Part shown: positions 21,826 through 30,529 of the stretch, piece by piece
Position numbering within the stretch: position 1 is the stretch's first letter
How the letters are laid out: each line of letters begins with the position of its first letter
Source of the DNA: Fervidibacter canadensis
GTDB taxonomy: Bacteria; Armatimonadota; Fervidibacteria; Fervidibacterales; Fervidibacteraceae
Direction of reading: 5' to 3'
Length of the DNA stretch: 31,736 nt
Assembly (NCBI GenBank): GCA_041446545.1
Contig: JBGOEJ010000026.1
Location: 1-31,736, forward strand
Notes under the pieces: generated by a model
Databases searched by the model: none
What the model was told of the DNA's origin: nothing
What the model saw: the letters and a program-made list of their open reading frames with translations, nothing else
Translations under genes and position numbers: made by a program

Positions 21826-23283
21826 ATGAAGATAGTGGCGAAAAATTTGCCCCGTCAGTGGGTTGGGTTTACTTTGGCAAGTTTGTTCTTTGCGCTCGTT
21901 TTGCTGTCGCCTCTTTCCTTGACAGCACCGCAGCGACGGCTCATTGCCGTGCTGGCATTGACTTTCACCCTTTGGGTCACTGAAGCGTTACCGTTGCCTG
22001 TCACGGCGTTGTTGGGCGTGACGCTGTGCGTCCTTTTGGGCATTCTTCCTGCCGAGCAAGCCTTTGCCAGTTTCGGCAATCCCATCTTGTTCCTCTTCCT
22101 CGGCGCCTTCATGTTAGCGGAAGCCATCCGCGTTCACGGCTTAGATCGCCGATGGGCGGAGTGGCTTTTGGCTCACCCGACTTTCTCGCGCTCGCCCTTT
22201 CATTTGCTCGCAGGTTTCGGTGTCGCTACTTGGGTGATGTCGGCGTGGATGAGCAACACGGCGACGACGGCGACGGTTTACCCGCTGGCGTGGCAGGCGT
22301 TTCAAGAGTTGCGTTTGCGATTGCCCAACGCTTCCGCCTTTGGGACAGCGCTGATGCTCACTTGCGCTTATGCTTCCTCCATCGGTGGCATCCTGACACC
22401 CGTCGGCACGCCACCCAACTTGATCGGCTTGGGCTTTTTGCAAAAGTTAGCGGGGGTTTCCATCGGGTTTGTGCAATGGATGCTCGTCGCTGTGCCGATT
22501 GGGGCAGCGATGTTGGTGGCGCATTTGCTTTGGGCGCGTCGGCTTTTTGGCGTGAAAGGAGGGCAACTTTTGACGATGGCGACGGAACGGCTGAAGACTC
22601 CGATGACGGCTGGCGAACGCAACACGGCGTTTGCTTTTGGGTTAACGGTCGCCCTTTGGATGTTGACGGGTTTGTTGGCGCTGGTGCTGGGCGCTGATGC
22701 GCCTTTTGTCAAGGCGTGGGAGCGCCATTGCCCTGAAGCCATCCCTGCCATGATGGGGGCGCTGCTGCTCTTTTTGCTCCCTGACCATCGGCAAGAGCGG
22801 CAAACCCTCACTTGGAAGGAAGCCGTTCGCATTGACTGGGGTATTTTGCTGCTCTTTGGGGGCGGGATGGCGTTGGGGGATGCGATGTTTCGGACGGGTT
22901 TGGCGGAACGCATCGGCACCGCCATCCGCCAACTTCCTTTCGCTGAAACCCTTTGGGGCTTGACGGCGTGGAGCGTTGCTATGGCTGTCTTGCTCACGGA
23001 GTTCGTCAGCAACGTGGCGGCGACGAACATGTTGGTGCCGATGGTCATTGCTGCCGCCAAGGAAGCCAACCTTTCGCCGATTGCGCCCGTTTTGGGAGCG
23101 ACCCTCGGCTGCACCCTTGCCTTCGCCTTGCCCATCGGGACGGGTCCCAACGCCATCGTTTACGCCTCGGGCTTAGTGCCCTTTCGGCAAATGCTGCGGA
23201 TGGGGTTGCTTTTGGACATCACCAGCATCGCCATCATCTGGTTGTTGCTCCGCTTGCTCTGCCCACTGGTGGGATTGGCGTGA
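21826..23283 (+). CDS. DASS/SLC13-family sodium-anion symporter
   Basis: A 485-residue membrane protein with about a dozen hydrophobic segments. The DASS signatures are present: WVTEALPLPVTALLG near residue 50, the first substrate/Na motif SSIGGILTPVGTPPNLI near the middle, and the repeat-related motif EFVSNVAATNMLVPM followed by PIGTGPNAIVYASG in the second half. Members carry sulfate, phosphate, or di- and tricarboxylates with Na+; the substrate is not assigned here. I start at ATG 21826 with GAGGTGG upstream, since the earlier ATG at 21727 lies inside the intergenic repeat. It converges with the rhamnosidase gene, with only 3 nt between stops. Confidence 0.88.
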   Translation: MKIVAKNLPRQWVGFTLASLFFALVLLSPLSLTAPQRRLIAVLALTFTLWVTEALPLPVTALLGVTLCVLLGILPAEQAFASFGNPILFLFLGAFMLAEAIRVHGLDRRWAEWLLAHPTFSRSPFHLLAGFGVATWVMSAWMSNTATTATVYPLAWQAFQELRLRLPNASAFGTALMLTCAYASSIGGILTPVGTPPNLIGLGFLQKLAGVSIGFVQWMLVAVPIGAAMLVAHLLWARRLFGVKGGQLLTMATERLKTPMTAGERNTAFAFGLTVALWMLTGLLALVLGADAPFVKAWERHCPEAIPAMMGALLLFLLPDHRQERQTLTWKEAVRIDWGILLLFGGGMALGDAMFRTGLAERIGTAIRQLPFAETLWGLTAWSVAMAVLLTEFVSNVAATNMLVPMVIAAAKEANLSPIAPVLGATLGCTLAFALPIGTGPNAIVYASGLVPFRQMLRMGLLLDITSIAIIWLLLRLLCPLVGLA

Positions 23284-23286
23284 GGT

Positions 23287-25914
23287 TTACGGAACCACGA
23301 TGCGGACGGGCAACAAACGCACGGGACCAAGCAAACCCGACGGGCGGGGTTGCCAATCGGAAGCATCAAAGGGTTGGTAGTGGCGATTGACGAAGTTGAT
23401 GTCGTAGAAGACCTTCCAAGCCACGCCCTGTCGGTCTAAGTCGGCGATGCGGTTCGCCGCTAAGTTGGTCACTTCCACGACGAGGGTGTTGACACCTTGC
23501 CGCAAAAATTTGCCGACAAAAATGCGGAAGGGTGGCGACCAAAGCGTGCCGACAAAATCGCCGTTCAGCCAAAGGCGGGCGCTTTCGCACACTTGTCCTA
23601 AATCCAAAAGCCATTCATCGGCGGGCATCGTCGGCGCCATGAAGGTGACGGTGTAGCGGGCAGTGCCGTGAAAGCGTTTCGCCTCCGCATCGTCCAACTC
23701 CGTCCACGAAATCAACCGTTCCGTCTCAAAAGGTTTGGGCAAATTCGGTCCGCCTTCCACGAACTCCACCCGCCATTTGCCCACGATAAGCACGCCATCG
23801 CCTATGAGTTGCCAGTAACGCCACGCTGCATCGCTGACCGAGTTTTGACTTGCGAAAAGTAGCAGCGATTGACCCGCATCCAGTTGCAAATAAACTTCCG
23901 TTTGACCGTCCCGTCGGCGCACTGCCGCAAGACCTGACCGACCGTCCATCGGGTCACGCAACTGGACATTTTCGGCAGGGACAGCAAGGGAGACCCAACC
24001 GTTGATGGGTTGACCACTGAAATTGACGATGAAGTAAAGCCAGCCGTTTTGAAGTCGGCGACGGATGAACCGCAATCCCAAATCGCTCATCGCTTCGCAG
24101 GAGATGCCTGCGGAGACCAGCAAAGTTTCCGCATCGTCAGCGCGCAAAATCATCCCTTGACCGATGCGGGCTTTCTGAACGGGCATGTCGCCGTCACCGA
24201 CGAACGAAATTTGCGCCAGCAAGTCGGTCAAAGTTTTGCGCCGCTCCCTGAGCCGTCCCAACCCTGGCACATCTTCGGGCAACTTCCCGACCACCAAGAC
24301 CGTCGCTCCCGACCAGACCAGCATCCGCAAGCGCTCCAATGTTTGGGGCTGAAAGAAGCGGCAAGGCGGGATGAAGAGGGCGCGATAAGAGTGGCGGTTG
24401 TGACCGAAAGTGATGCGCCCTTGCTCGCAACGCGCCCGCATCAGCCACTCGTCCGAAACGAAGTCAAAACAGTAGCCGCGTCGCCAAAGACGCAGGGCAA
24501 GTTGGTAAGCAGGGTGCGACCAGAACCAACGGGACTGATCATGGACGGTGAACTGACGCAAGGGCGCCTCGCCTGCTTCCTGCCAAAAATCATGCCAAGG
24601 CAAGTAAAAGAGCAACTCGTTGTCGGGTTCGCCCGATTGCAAGGCTTCTTGAATGCGGGTGACATAAGCGTTGAAGGCGGGCAAGTCATGCCACAATCCT
24701 GCCGACGGCGCAAAGTCTACGGACGCATAAAACAGCCAACCAGGAAAGGGGGCATCAGGGGGCGAGTAAGCGATGCCGTGATAAATCAAGTGGTTGATGC
24801 CCGCGACAAAAAGCCAATCGGCGGCAGGTTTTAGTTGCGCCAAGGTCACTTGAAAATGCTCACCGAGCCAAGTGAAGGCTTCCGCCGAGGCGAGACGACT
24901 GCCTTTCAAATGCGCCGCCGAAGACGCCAATTTGAACATCGGCACTTGCCGTTCGTCCACTTCACCGAAAGTTTCCGTCTCAGGGATGTCGGCGTCGGCG
25001 TAAAGGTCCAGCAAATGGGCGGGAGCGCCGTGCGCTTGGTTGCGTGAACGACTGCCATATCGGTGACACCATGCTGTCCAACGCTGAATGGCAGCGCGAT
25101 GGAGGTTGCTGACGGTTTGGCGGTAATCGTGGCGGATGCGAGCGACCAACTCAGCGTCGCCGTGCCCGAAAAGTTCGGGCAGGTAATCTCGCAAGTCGTA
25201 ACCGTGCTCGCGCAAAAAGGCGTCGGGCAACTCCTCCGTCCAATTGGCGCCGAAGTATTCAAAGGAGTCGTGGAAGAAGGCGCGAGGCATTTGACCGCGA
25301 TAGGTAGCAAAGGCTTCGTCAAAGCGAGCCAAGTAGTGGCGAAGGGCGTTGACAGAGTAGGGGTCAACGACCCAACCTTCGCCGCCGGGCGCTGCCCGCT
25401 TGACTTTTTGGATGGGGCTCTTTTGGACGGCAATGAAGAGGCGCCAAACGCCCGACGGCGGCGTCCAGTCCAGTTTGCCCTCTTTCACCCGCCAATTCAA
25501 AACGCGCCGCTCGCCTTGTTCATTGACGGCGACGATGCTGACGAGTTTGCCGTCGGGCAAAGTTGTCAACCGTTCGCCGGCTCTCAAGAGCCGTTCGGTC
25601 AACTCCAACCGTTTGGACGCCCACTCAGGCGTCACCCAAGGACCGCCAAACGGCCAGCCCGTTCCCGTCGTTAAGTCCACTTCCATGCCCAGTTTGCGTG
25701 CCGTTAAGATGGTGTGGGCGAGCAAGTCCAACCACTCTGGCGACAGGAAGGGGATGAAGCGGTCTTCGTAGCCCTTGACGCCATAGATGGGGCAAATCTC
25801 CACGCCGCCGAAACCCGCCTCGCAATATTGGGCGAGCAAGCGAGCGATGGTCGGTTTGTCCACAGCGTTGCCCAACCACCACCAACGCGCCCAAGGGCGA
25901 TGGGTGCTCTCCAA
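23287..25914 (-). CDS. GH106-type alpha-L-rhamnosidase
   Basis: A large glycosidase of 875 residues predicted to release L-rhamnose from plant or bacterial polysaccharides. The N-terminal pattern RPWARWWWLGNAVDK, then GFGGVEICPIYG and LTTGTGWPFGGPWV, is typical of the GH106 family. The C-terminal 150 residues look like a carbohydrate-binding beta-sandwich (ARLWLNGDFVGTLWSPP, LVVEVTNLAANR). No signal peptide is seen, so it may act in the cytoplasm on imported oligosaccharides. I prefer TTG at 25914 because AGGAGG (minus strand, 25929-25924) sits 9 nt before it; ATG at 25947 is possible but has no good SD and overlaps the upstream gene. Confidence 0.85.
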   Translation of the reverse strand: MESTHRPWARWWWLGNAVDKPTIARLLAQYCEAGFGGVEICPIYGVKGYEDRFIPFLSPEWLDLLAHTILTARKLGMEVDLTTGTGWPFGGPWVTPEWASKRLELTERLLRAGERLTTLPDGKLVSIVAVNEQGERRVLNWRVKEGKLDWTPPSGVWRLFIAVQKSPIQKVKRAAPGGEGWVVDPYSVNALRHYLARFDEAFATYRGQMPRAFFHDSFEYFGANWTEELPDAFLREHGYDLRDYLPELFGHGDAELVARIRHDYRQTVSNLHRAAIQRWTAWCHRYGSRSRNQAHGAPAHLLDLYADADIPETETFGEVDERQVPMFKLASSAAHLKGSRLASAEAFTWLGEHFQVTLAQLKPAADWLFVAGINHLIYHGIAYSPPDAPFPGWLFYASVDFAPSAGLWHDLPAFNAYVTRIQEALQSGEPDNELLFYLPWHDFWQEAGEAPLRQFTVHDQSRWFWSHPAYQLALRLWRRGYCFDFVSDEWLMRARCEQGRITFGHNRHSYRALFIPPCRFFQPQTLERLRMLVWSGATVLVVGKLPEDVPGLGRLRERRKTLTDLLAQISFVGDGDMPVQKARIGQGMILRADDAETLLVSAGISCEAMSDLGLRFIRRRLQNGWLYFIVNFSGQPINGWVSLAVPAENVQLRDPMDGRSGLAAVRRRDGQTEVYLQLDAGQSLLLFASQNSVSDAAWRYWQLIGDGVLIVGKWRVEFVEGGPNLPKPFETERLISWTELDDAEAKRFHGTARYTVTFMAPTMPADEWLLDLGQVCESARLWLNGDFVGTLWSPPFRIFVGKFLRQGVNTLVVEVTNLAANRIADLDRQGVAWKVFYDINFVNRHYQPFDASDWQPRPSGLLGPVRLLPVRIVVP

Positions 25915-25930
25915 CGCCCGCCACCTCCTT

Positions 25931-26656
25931 TCATCGGGGAGCATCATCGGCGCTTTCGCTAAGTGGGAACTGCCAATCTGTCAAGCCCAACTGTTGAAGT
26001 GTGCGATTGAGCCAAGTGATTTGCTCTTGCCAGCGTGTCAACCCTTCGGGCGATTGGCAATAAGCGCGCAGGCGTTCGGCGATGTAGCGGATGTCGTCAG
26101 CGGTGAGTCGGTGACGGGTGTGGTGAAGGACATCAGCGATGTCGGTGCGATCTTGCTCAGCGCGTGGGAAAATCCGCCGCTGCCAAGCGGCGTGCAACTT
26201 GAGCAAGATGAGGTGGCGGGGTCGGACAACCCGAACGGGCACGCCTTCAAAAGCACCTTGCTCCGCTTCCACGACCGCCTCCTGTTCGTGGGGCAACTTG
26301 GCGACAAAGACATCCCCTTTCGCACCGCTGAACGGGAAGGTGGAGAGGTCCTCCGTCGCTTGAACTAAGTTGGCGATGAACAATTGGTGCAAACGGGGTC
26401 GGTCTTCGTCCCGCACGAGGATGTCCACATCTTGCGTCAAGCGGGGCGTGGCGTAGTGGGCAACTGCCAAGCCGCCGATGAGGGCGTAAGGGAGACCGCT
26501 TTCGTTCAGGCGCTCAAAAAACCATCGCACCGTCGCCCGCCTCATAAATCGCTCACCCGTGAAAGGGTTGCCCGCTTCCGCCAGCGCCACGCTTGTCTCC
26601 ATGCCGTTTTTGCCCACAAGGAGCAACTCTTTTCGGGTCGGATCAGGAACGCTCAT
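25931..26656 (-). CDS. Nucleotidyltransferase-fold protein (AbiEii / DUF6036-like)
   Basis: The core motif YALIGGLAVAHYATPRLTQDVDILV (split here by family-typical spacing: GG, then DxD) marks a nucleotidyltransferase-superfamily protein. The distal segment PRHLILLKLHA and RTDIADV fit AbiEii/AbiGii or DUF6036 relatives. These are often toxin components or regulators, but no partner gene is adjacent: its neighbours are the rhamnosidase downstream and a uracil-DNA glycosylase upstream. The start ATG has GGTGACG upstream. Length 241 residues. A stress or defence role is only a family-based guess. Confidence 0.72.
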   Translation of the reverse strand: MSVPDPTRKELLLVGKNGMETSVALAEAGNPFTGERFMRRATVRWFFERLNESGLPYALIGGLAVAHYATPRLTQDVDILVRDEDRPRLHQLFIANLVQATEDLSTFPFSGAKGDVFVAKLPHEQEAVVEAEQGAFEGVPVRVVRPRHLILLKLHAAWQRRIFPRAEQDRTDIADVLHHTRHRLTADDIRYIAERLRAYCQSPEGLTRWQEQITWLNRTLQQLGLTDWQFPLSESADDAPR

Positions 26657-26747
26657 TTATCGTCACCGCCTGCAATTGTGCGGGCAAGCCTTGGCTGACA
26701 TTCTGTCGCGGCTGGTAACCGTTTTAACGGGGAACTTTTGCGACCGC

Positions 26748-27461
26748 TTACAGTCCTGCCAATCGCTTCGCTTGCGCTAACACTTCCGTGAGCATGGCAA
26801 CGGTTAACCGTCCCGTCTGCGTGTTTTGGCGGCTGGGATGGTAGGAAGCGAGCAAGTGCAAAGTCCCGCCACGCGGGTCAGGCAATTCGTGGCAAGCGCC
26901 GTGAGCGAATTTGGGGCGAGGGGAAGGCAAGCGCCAATCAACGGCATGGGAGTTCGCCAATGCTTGCAGCGCTCGCAGTGTCCCGTCAAAAGCGATTTGC
27001 CCTAACGCCACCAACACCTTCGCTTGCGGCAAAAGTTCCAACTCGCAAACAAGGTAAGGCAAGCAACGGCGCAACTCGTCAGGGAGGGGCTTATTGTCAG
27101 GCGGGGCACAACGGCAAACAGCGGTGAGATAGACGCCGAAAAGTTGCAGCCCGTCGTCGCGATGTTCAGAGAAGGGTTGCGAAGCCAACCCGATGGCATG
27201 AAGGGCTTGCATCAGCGTTTGGGCGGAACTGTCGCCCGTAAAGATGCGTCCCGTTCGGTTGCCGCCATGTGCGGCAGGTGCCAAGCCGATCAACACGATG
27301 CAGGCGTTTCGGTCGCCAAAGCCCGTGATGGGTTTGCTCCAGTAGGTTTGGTCGCAAAATTGCCGCCTCTTTTGCTGGGCAACCTGTTGGCGATAAGCGA
27401 CAAGACGAGGGCATTGCTGACAGGCGATGATGGCAGCGTTGAGTCGCTCCCAACCCTTCAT
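26748..27461 (-). CDS. Uracil-DNA glycosylase, family 5 (UDGb)
   Basis: It removes uracil (and hypoxanthine) from DNA, an important repair activity at high temperature. The active-site motif GLAPAAHGGNRTGRIFTGD is the family-5 version of the UDG motif A, and SYHPSRQNTQTG is motif B near the C-terminus. Cysteines at C14-x2-C17 and downstream (FCD, CRC) fit the [4Fe-4S] cluster of families 4 and 5. The 237-residue length is normal. It starts with ATG at 27461 and is transcribed on its own, with a G-rich 245-nt gap upstream. Confidence 0.9.
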   Translation of the reverse strand: MKGWERLNAAIIACQQCPRLVAYRQQVAQQKRRQFCDQTYWSKPITGFGDRNACIVLIGLAPAAHGGNRTGRIFTGDSSAQTLMQALHAIGLASQPFSEHRDDGLQLFGVYLTAVCRCAPPDNKPLPDELRRCLPYLVCELELLPQAKVLVALGQIAFDGTLRALQALANSHAVDWRLPSPRPKFAHGACHELPDPRGGTLHLLASYHPSRQNTQTGRLTVAMLTEVLAQAKRLAGL

Positions 27462-27523
27462 GGCACATCACCGCAACGGTGGGGCAACGGGAATAGCGCG
27501 GCGGGGTCGCTTGCGCTCTCGCA

Positions 27524-27612
27524 ATCGTCCCGGCACAGGACACGGGACGAGGGAGAGAACGGAAGGGAAACAAGGGACAGGGGGCACGGGACAAAACGGA
27601 ACGGGAAGGCTG
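27524..27612 (+). repeat. G-rich low-complexity block, second copy
   Basis: Irregular GGGAC/GGGAA units in the 245-nt gap between the UDG and NAD kinase genes. It shares the exact 14-mer GGGGGCACGGGACA (27580-27593) with the block after cas10b. G3 runs are fewer and further apart here. The rest of the gap (27462-27523, 27613-27706) shows no gene; CCTCC/GGAGG at 27692-27706 could form a small hairpin at the NAD kinase end. Confidence 0.5.
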
Positions 27613-27706
27613 AATGGCAGGTTGCCCGCCTCCCCCACTATTGGGTTGGTCGGGATGGAATTCTTTGGCAATCGCTGTCCCATTCTGACGACCTCCTCAA
27701 GGGAGG

Positions 27707-28567
27707 CTATTGTCGTTCGCCCCAACGCAGTTTCTGGCGGAGGCGAGCGAAAAAGGATAAGCCGCCCAATCTGACAATCTTTGCCCGAAAGGGCGCCGCC
27801 GTGACGGTCACAAAGTCGTCAGGGGCGATGGGATGGGTTTCTTGCCCGTCTACAGCAATTTCGCCAGCGACAGGACGACGCTGAGGCAGCAAGCGAACCT
27901 GCACCGTTGACCGCAAGGGCAGCACCAGTGGGCGAAGGGTCAGGGTGTGGGCATACATCGGCATCAGCAGCAATGCTTCCACATCGGGGGCGAGGATAGG
28001 ACCGCCAGCGGAGAGGGTGTAAGCCGTAGAACCTGTGGGAGTGGCGACGGCGACGCCATCGGCAGGGTAACGCGCCAGCAACTCTTCGTCTACCCAAACT
28101 TCCCACGAAGGCAAAGGGGAGGCAGGTGTTTTGAGCAAGATGGCGTCGTTCAACCCGATGGCAGACCAATCGGGCGAACCTTGCTTTCTATGCGTCACTT
28201 GCAACATGAGCCGCTCATCCAAAAGGAAGTCGCCCTCAAAAACCCTAAGCAGAGCCGTTTCCATTTCGCTCGCTTCCACTTCGGCGAGGAAACCGAAGCC
28301 ACCCAAACGGATGCCCAAGATGGGGATGCCCAAGGGTGCGGCGAGGCGGGCGGCAGAAAGGACGCACCCATCGCCTCCTAAGGCGATGAGCAACTCCGCT
28401 GTCCGCAACGCTTCCATGGACGCTTCATCAGGGCGATGAGGGGGAGCAGTGGCTGGGGAAGGCAAGAGGATGTCACTGCCCAAACTTTTCAGCAGGGCGA
28501 TGAGGTTGTTCAAGGCACTTTCTACGCCGACTTTGTGGGTAGCGACAAGGATGCCGACCCGCTTCAC
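27707..28567 (-). CDS. nadK: NAD kinase
   Basis: It phosphorylates NAD to NADP with ATP or polyphosphate. The catalytic GGDG is in LLIALGGDGCVLSAAR, and the conserved C-terminal region has TGSTAYTLSAGGPI. An Asn-rich IGLNDAIL segment also fits. I use the GTG start at 28567, which has GAGGTGA five nt upstream; a TTG at 28600 overlapping the preceding gene's stop is possible, while no ATG is available. 286 residues. It is downstream of the TPR gene on the same strand and probably co-transcribed. Confidence 0.92.
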   Translation of the reverse strand: MKRVGILVATHKVGVESALNNLIALLKSLGSDILLPSPATAPPHRPDEASMEALRTAELLIALGGDGCVLSAARLAAPLGIPILGIRLGGFGFLAEVEASEMETALLRVFEGDFLLDERLMLQVTHRKQGSPDWSAIGLNDAILLKTPASPLPSWEVWVDEELLARYPADGVAVATPTGSTAYTLSAGGPILAPDVEALLLMPMYAHTLTLRPLVLPLRSTVQVRLLPQRRPVAGEIAVDGQETHPIAPDDFVTVTAAPFRAKIVRLGGLSFFARLRQKLRWGERQ

Positions 28568-28596
28568 TGCCGTCACCTCAGGGCAGAGGGGTTGTT

Positions 28597-30240
28597 TCAA
28601 CGGCGTTCTTTGGCTTGCTTGGCGATTTCCAAGTTTTGGCGGGCTTGGGGATGGTCGGGGTTGACTTTTAAGGCACGCTCAAACCAAGCGATGGCATCGT
28701 CATAGCGACCCCGAAGGTAAGCGACAATGCCTAAACCCGTCATCGCATCGGCGTTTTGCGGCTGCACTTTCAGGGCTTGCTGATAGGCTTGTTCGGCATC
28801 GGCAAGACGGCTGGCGTTGATGGACAGATAGCCCATCAGCAACAAAGCATCCACGCTTTTAGGGTCACTTTTGAGGACTTCCCGACAAAGTTGCATCGCT
28901 TCGTCCCATCGCTTCTGGTCGCCGACGGTTCTGGCGAGTTCCAACAAGAGGGCAGGGTTATTCTCCCGCTTCAATTGCTCCCCCAGCAACCCTTCGGCTT
29001 CCTTGAGGGCATCAAGGGCTTGTTTTTCCTGACCGAGGTTTCGTTGGGCTTTTGCCCATTGGCGCAAGGCGATGGCGAGGTTGAGGCGGGCGATGGCAAA
29101 GTTGCTGTCCAGTTGCAAGGCACGGCGCAGGCGCTTTTCCGCTTGTCCTGCGGCGTCCGCCAAAGCCTCCCATTGCCCCATTGCCTCTGCCCGTTCGCTT
29201 TCCAGCAGGTAAAGACGGGCGAGGTTGTTGAGGACGGCGGGGTCTTCTTTGATGCCCAAAGCCGCCAAGTATTGCTGCATGGCTTTGTTGAGGTCACCCA
29301 ATTGCTCGTAGACCGCCGCCAGCCGAACATGGGCGACCCAATTTTGCGGCTCCCGCTCTACGGCTCGGCTCAAAACCCGAACGGCTTCCTGCCATCGTCC
29401 CAACTCGCTGTAGGCGATGCCCAACGCCAAAAGGGCAAAAGCGTTCTGCGTATCCAAAGAGGTCGCCCGCTCCAAGACCCTTGCCGCAGCATCCCATCGC
29501 CCCATTTGTCCCAATGCCCAACCAAAATGGGCGTGATACTGAGCGACTTGTGGGGCTAAGGCAGCGGCTTGCCCATACCACAAAGCGGCTTTCGTCCATT
29601 GCTGGAGCCCTTCGTAGGCTTTGCCCATCAAATCGTGGAATTCAGGGCGGGGCAATTGCTGTTCAGCCAGACTTTTCAGGACAGAAAGGGCACGGTCGTA
29701 GTCTTTGGGCAAGGAAGGCAAGATTTGTTCAAAAGTCGCTTGGGCTTGTTCGGGACGCAAAAGTTTGCCCATCGCCTTAAAAGCATTCTCACAGGCTTTG
29801 AGGGCTTCTGGGAAGTTTTTTTGAGCGAGGTGAGCAAGGATGAGGTTAAAGTGGGCTTCGGGCAAATCGGGCTTGAGGCTGATGGCTTTGATGTAGGCGG
29901 CGATGGCTTTCTCCAAGTTGCGCTGCCCTAACTGGTAGGCAAAACCCAAATTCACCCACCCAGGGGCGGCGACGGCGGGAGGCAACGGTTGGGCTAAGCC
30001 CTTCTCCAACGCCCCGATAGCGCCATTGTAGTCGCGCTTGGTCACCAAAATCGTCCCGATATAAATCCACGCCTCACCATCGTCAGGGTTCCGTTCCACG
30101 ACTTTTCGGAAGGCGGCAAGGGCTTCATCATACCGTCCCTCCCGAAACAGCCGCTCCCCTTCCCGAAAGAGTTGCACGATGTCCTGTGCTAAAGCCAAAG
30201 CCGTCAAAAGGATGAGAAGCAAGCCGACGAAACGGCGCAT
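28597..30240 (-). CDS. Exported tetratricopeptide-repeat protein
   Basis: A 547-residue protein with an N-terminal signal peptide (MRRFVGLLLILLTALALAQ) and then repeated 34-residue TPR units, such as LFREGRYDEALAAFRKVVER, through the whole length; I estimate about twelve. TPR arrays serve as protein-binding scaffolds in the cell envelope; the partner is unknown. The start ATG at 30240 is preceded by GGGGAAAGG. An in-frame ATG at 30291 would bury the signal peptide. Its stop lies close to the NAD kinase start. Confidence 0.88.
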   Translation of the reverse strand: MRRFVGLLLILLTALALAQDIVQLFREGERLFREGRYDEALAAFRKVVERNPDDGEAWIYIGTILVTKRDYNGAIGALEKGLAQPLPPAVAAPGWVNLGFAYQLGQRNLEKAIAAYIKAISLKPDLPEAHFNLILAHLAQKNFPEALKACENAFKAMGKLLRPEQAQATFEQILPSLPKDYDRALSVLKSLAEQQLPRPEFHDLMGKAYEGLQQWTKAALWYGQAAALAPQVAQYHAHFGWALGQMGRWDAAARVLERATSLDTQNAFALLALGIAYSELGRWQEAVRVLSRAVEREPQNWVAHVRLAAVYEQLGDLNKAMQQYLAALGIKEDPAVLNNLARLYLLESERAEAMGQWEALADAAGQAEKRLRRALQLDSNFAIARLNLAIALRQWAKAQRNLGQEKQALDALKEAEGLLGEQLKRENNPALLLELARTVGDQKRWDEAMQLCREVLKSDPKSVDALLLMGYLSINASRLADAEQAYQQALKVQPQNADAMTGLGIVAYLRGRYDDAIAWFERALKVNPDHPQARQNLEIAKQAKERR

Positions 30241-30340
30241 CTTTGCCTTTCCCCTTTCTCCGTCTTGACGGGCTAAAATTTGGGCTGGCAAAAGCCCTTC
30301 ATCAGTCTAACGCAATCGTTTTGACCGATGGTGAAGCGCC

Positions 30341-30529
30341 ATGAGGGTGCACTTTCGTGGTCAGACTTACGAGTTTGACCGACCGATGACCGTCCGAGAG
30401 TTGCTCAAGGAACTCAACCTCTCGCCCGAAAGCGCTTTGGTGCTGCGGGGCGACGAGGTGTTGACGGAGGACGAACGATTGAGCGAAGACGACGAAGTGC
30501 GCGTCGTCAGCGCCATTTCAGGAGGATGA
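30341..30529 (+). CDS. ttuB: Ubiquitin-like sulfur carrier (TtuB/ThiS/MoaD family)
   Basis: A 62-residue beta-grasp protein ending in the required Gly-Gly (SAISGG), which becomes a thiocarboxylate and donates sulfur. The internal TVRELLKELNLSPESALVLRG segment (two halves of the family helix and strand) is typical. It overlaps the TtuA-type thiolase gene by 4 nt, so it is most likely the sulfur donor for tRNA thiolation rather than for thiamine or molybdopterin. TGAAGCGCC precedes the ATG, with GATGGTGAAG further upstream as SD. Confidence 0.88.
   Translation: MRVHFRGQTYEFDRPMTVRELLKELNLSPESALVLRGDEVLTEDERLSEDDEVRVVSAISGG

Noticed and set aside
25931..26656. An AbiE-type toxin-antitoxin system
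   Set aside because: Only the nucleotidyltransferase-like gene is present; no AbiEi-like or other partner is adjacent.
30265..30293. Promoter for ttuB-ttuA with TTGACG
   Set aside because: The matching -10 box is poor at normal spacing, and the better TAAAAT nearby lacks a -35; not strong enough to list.
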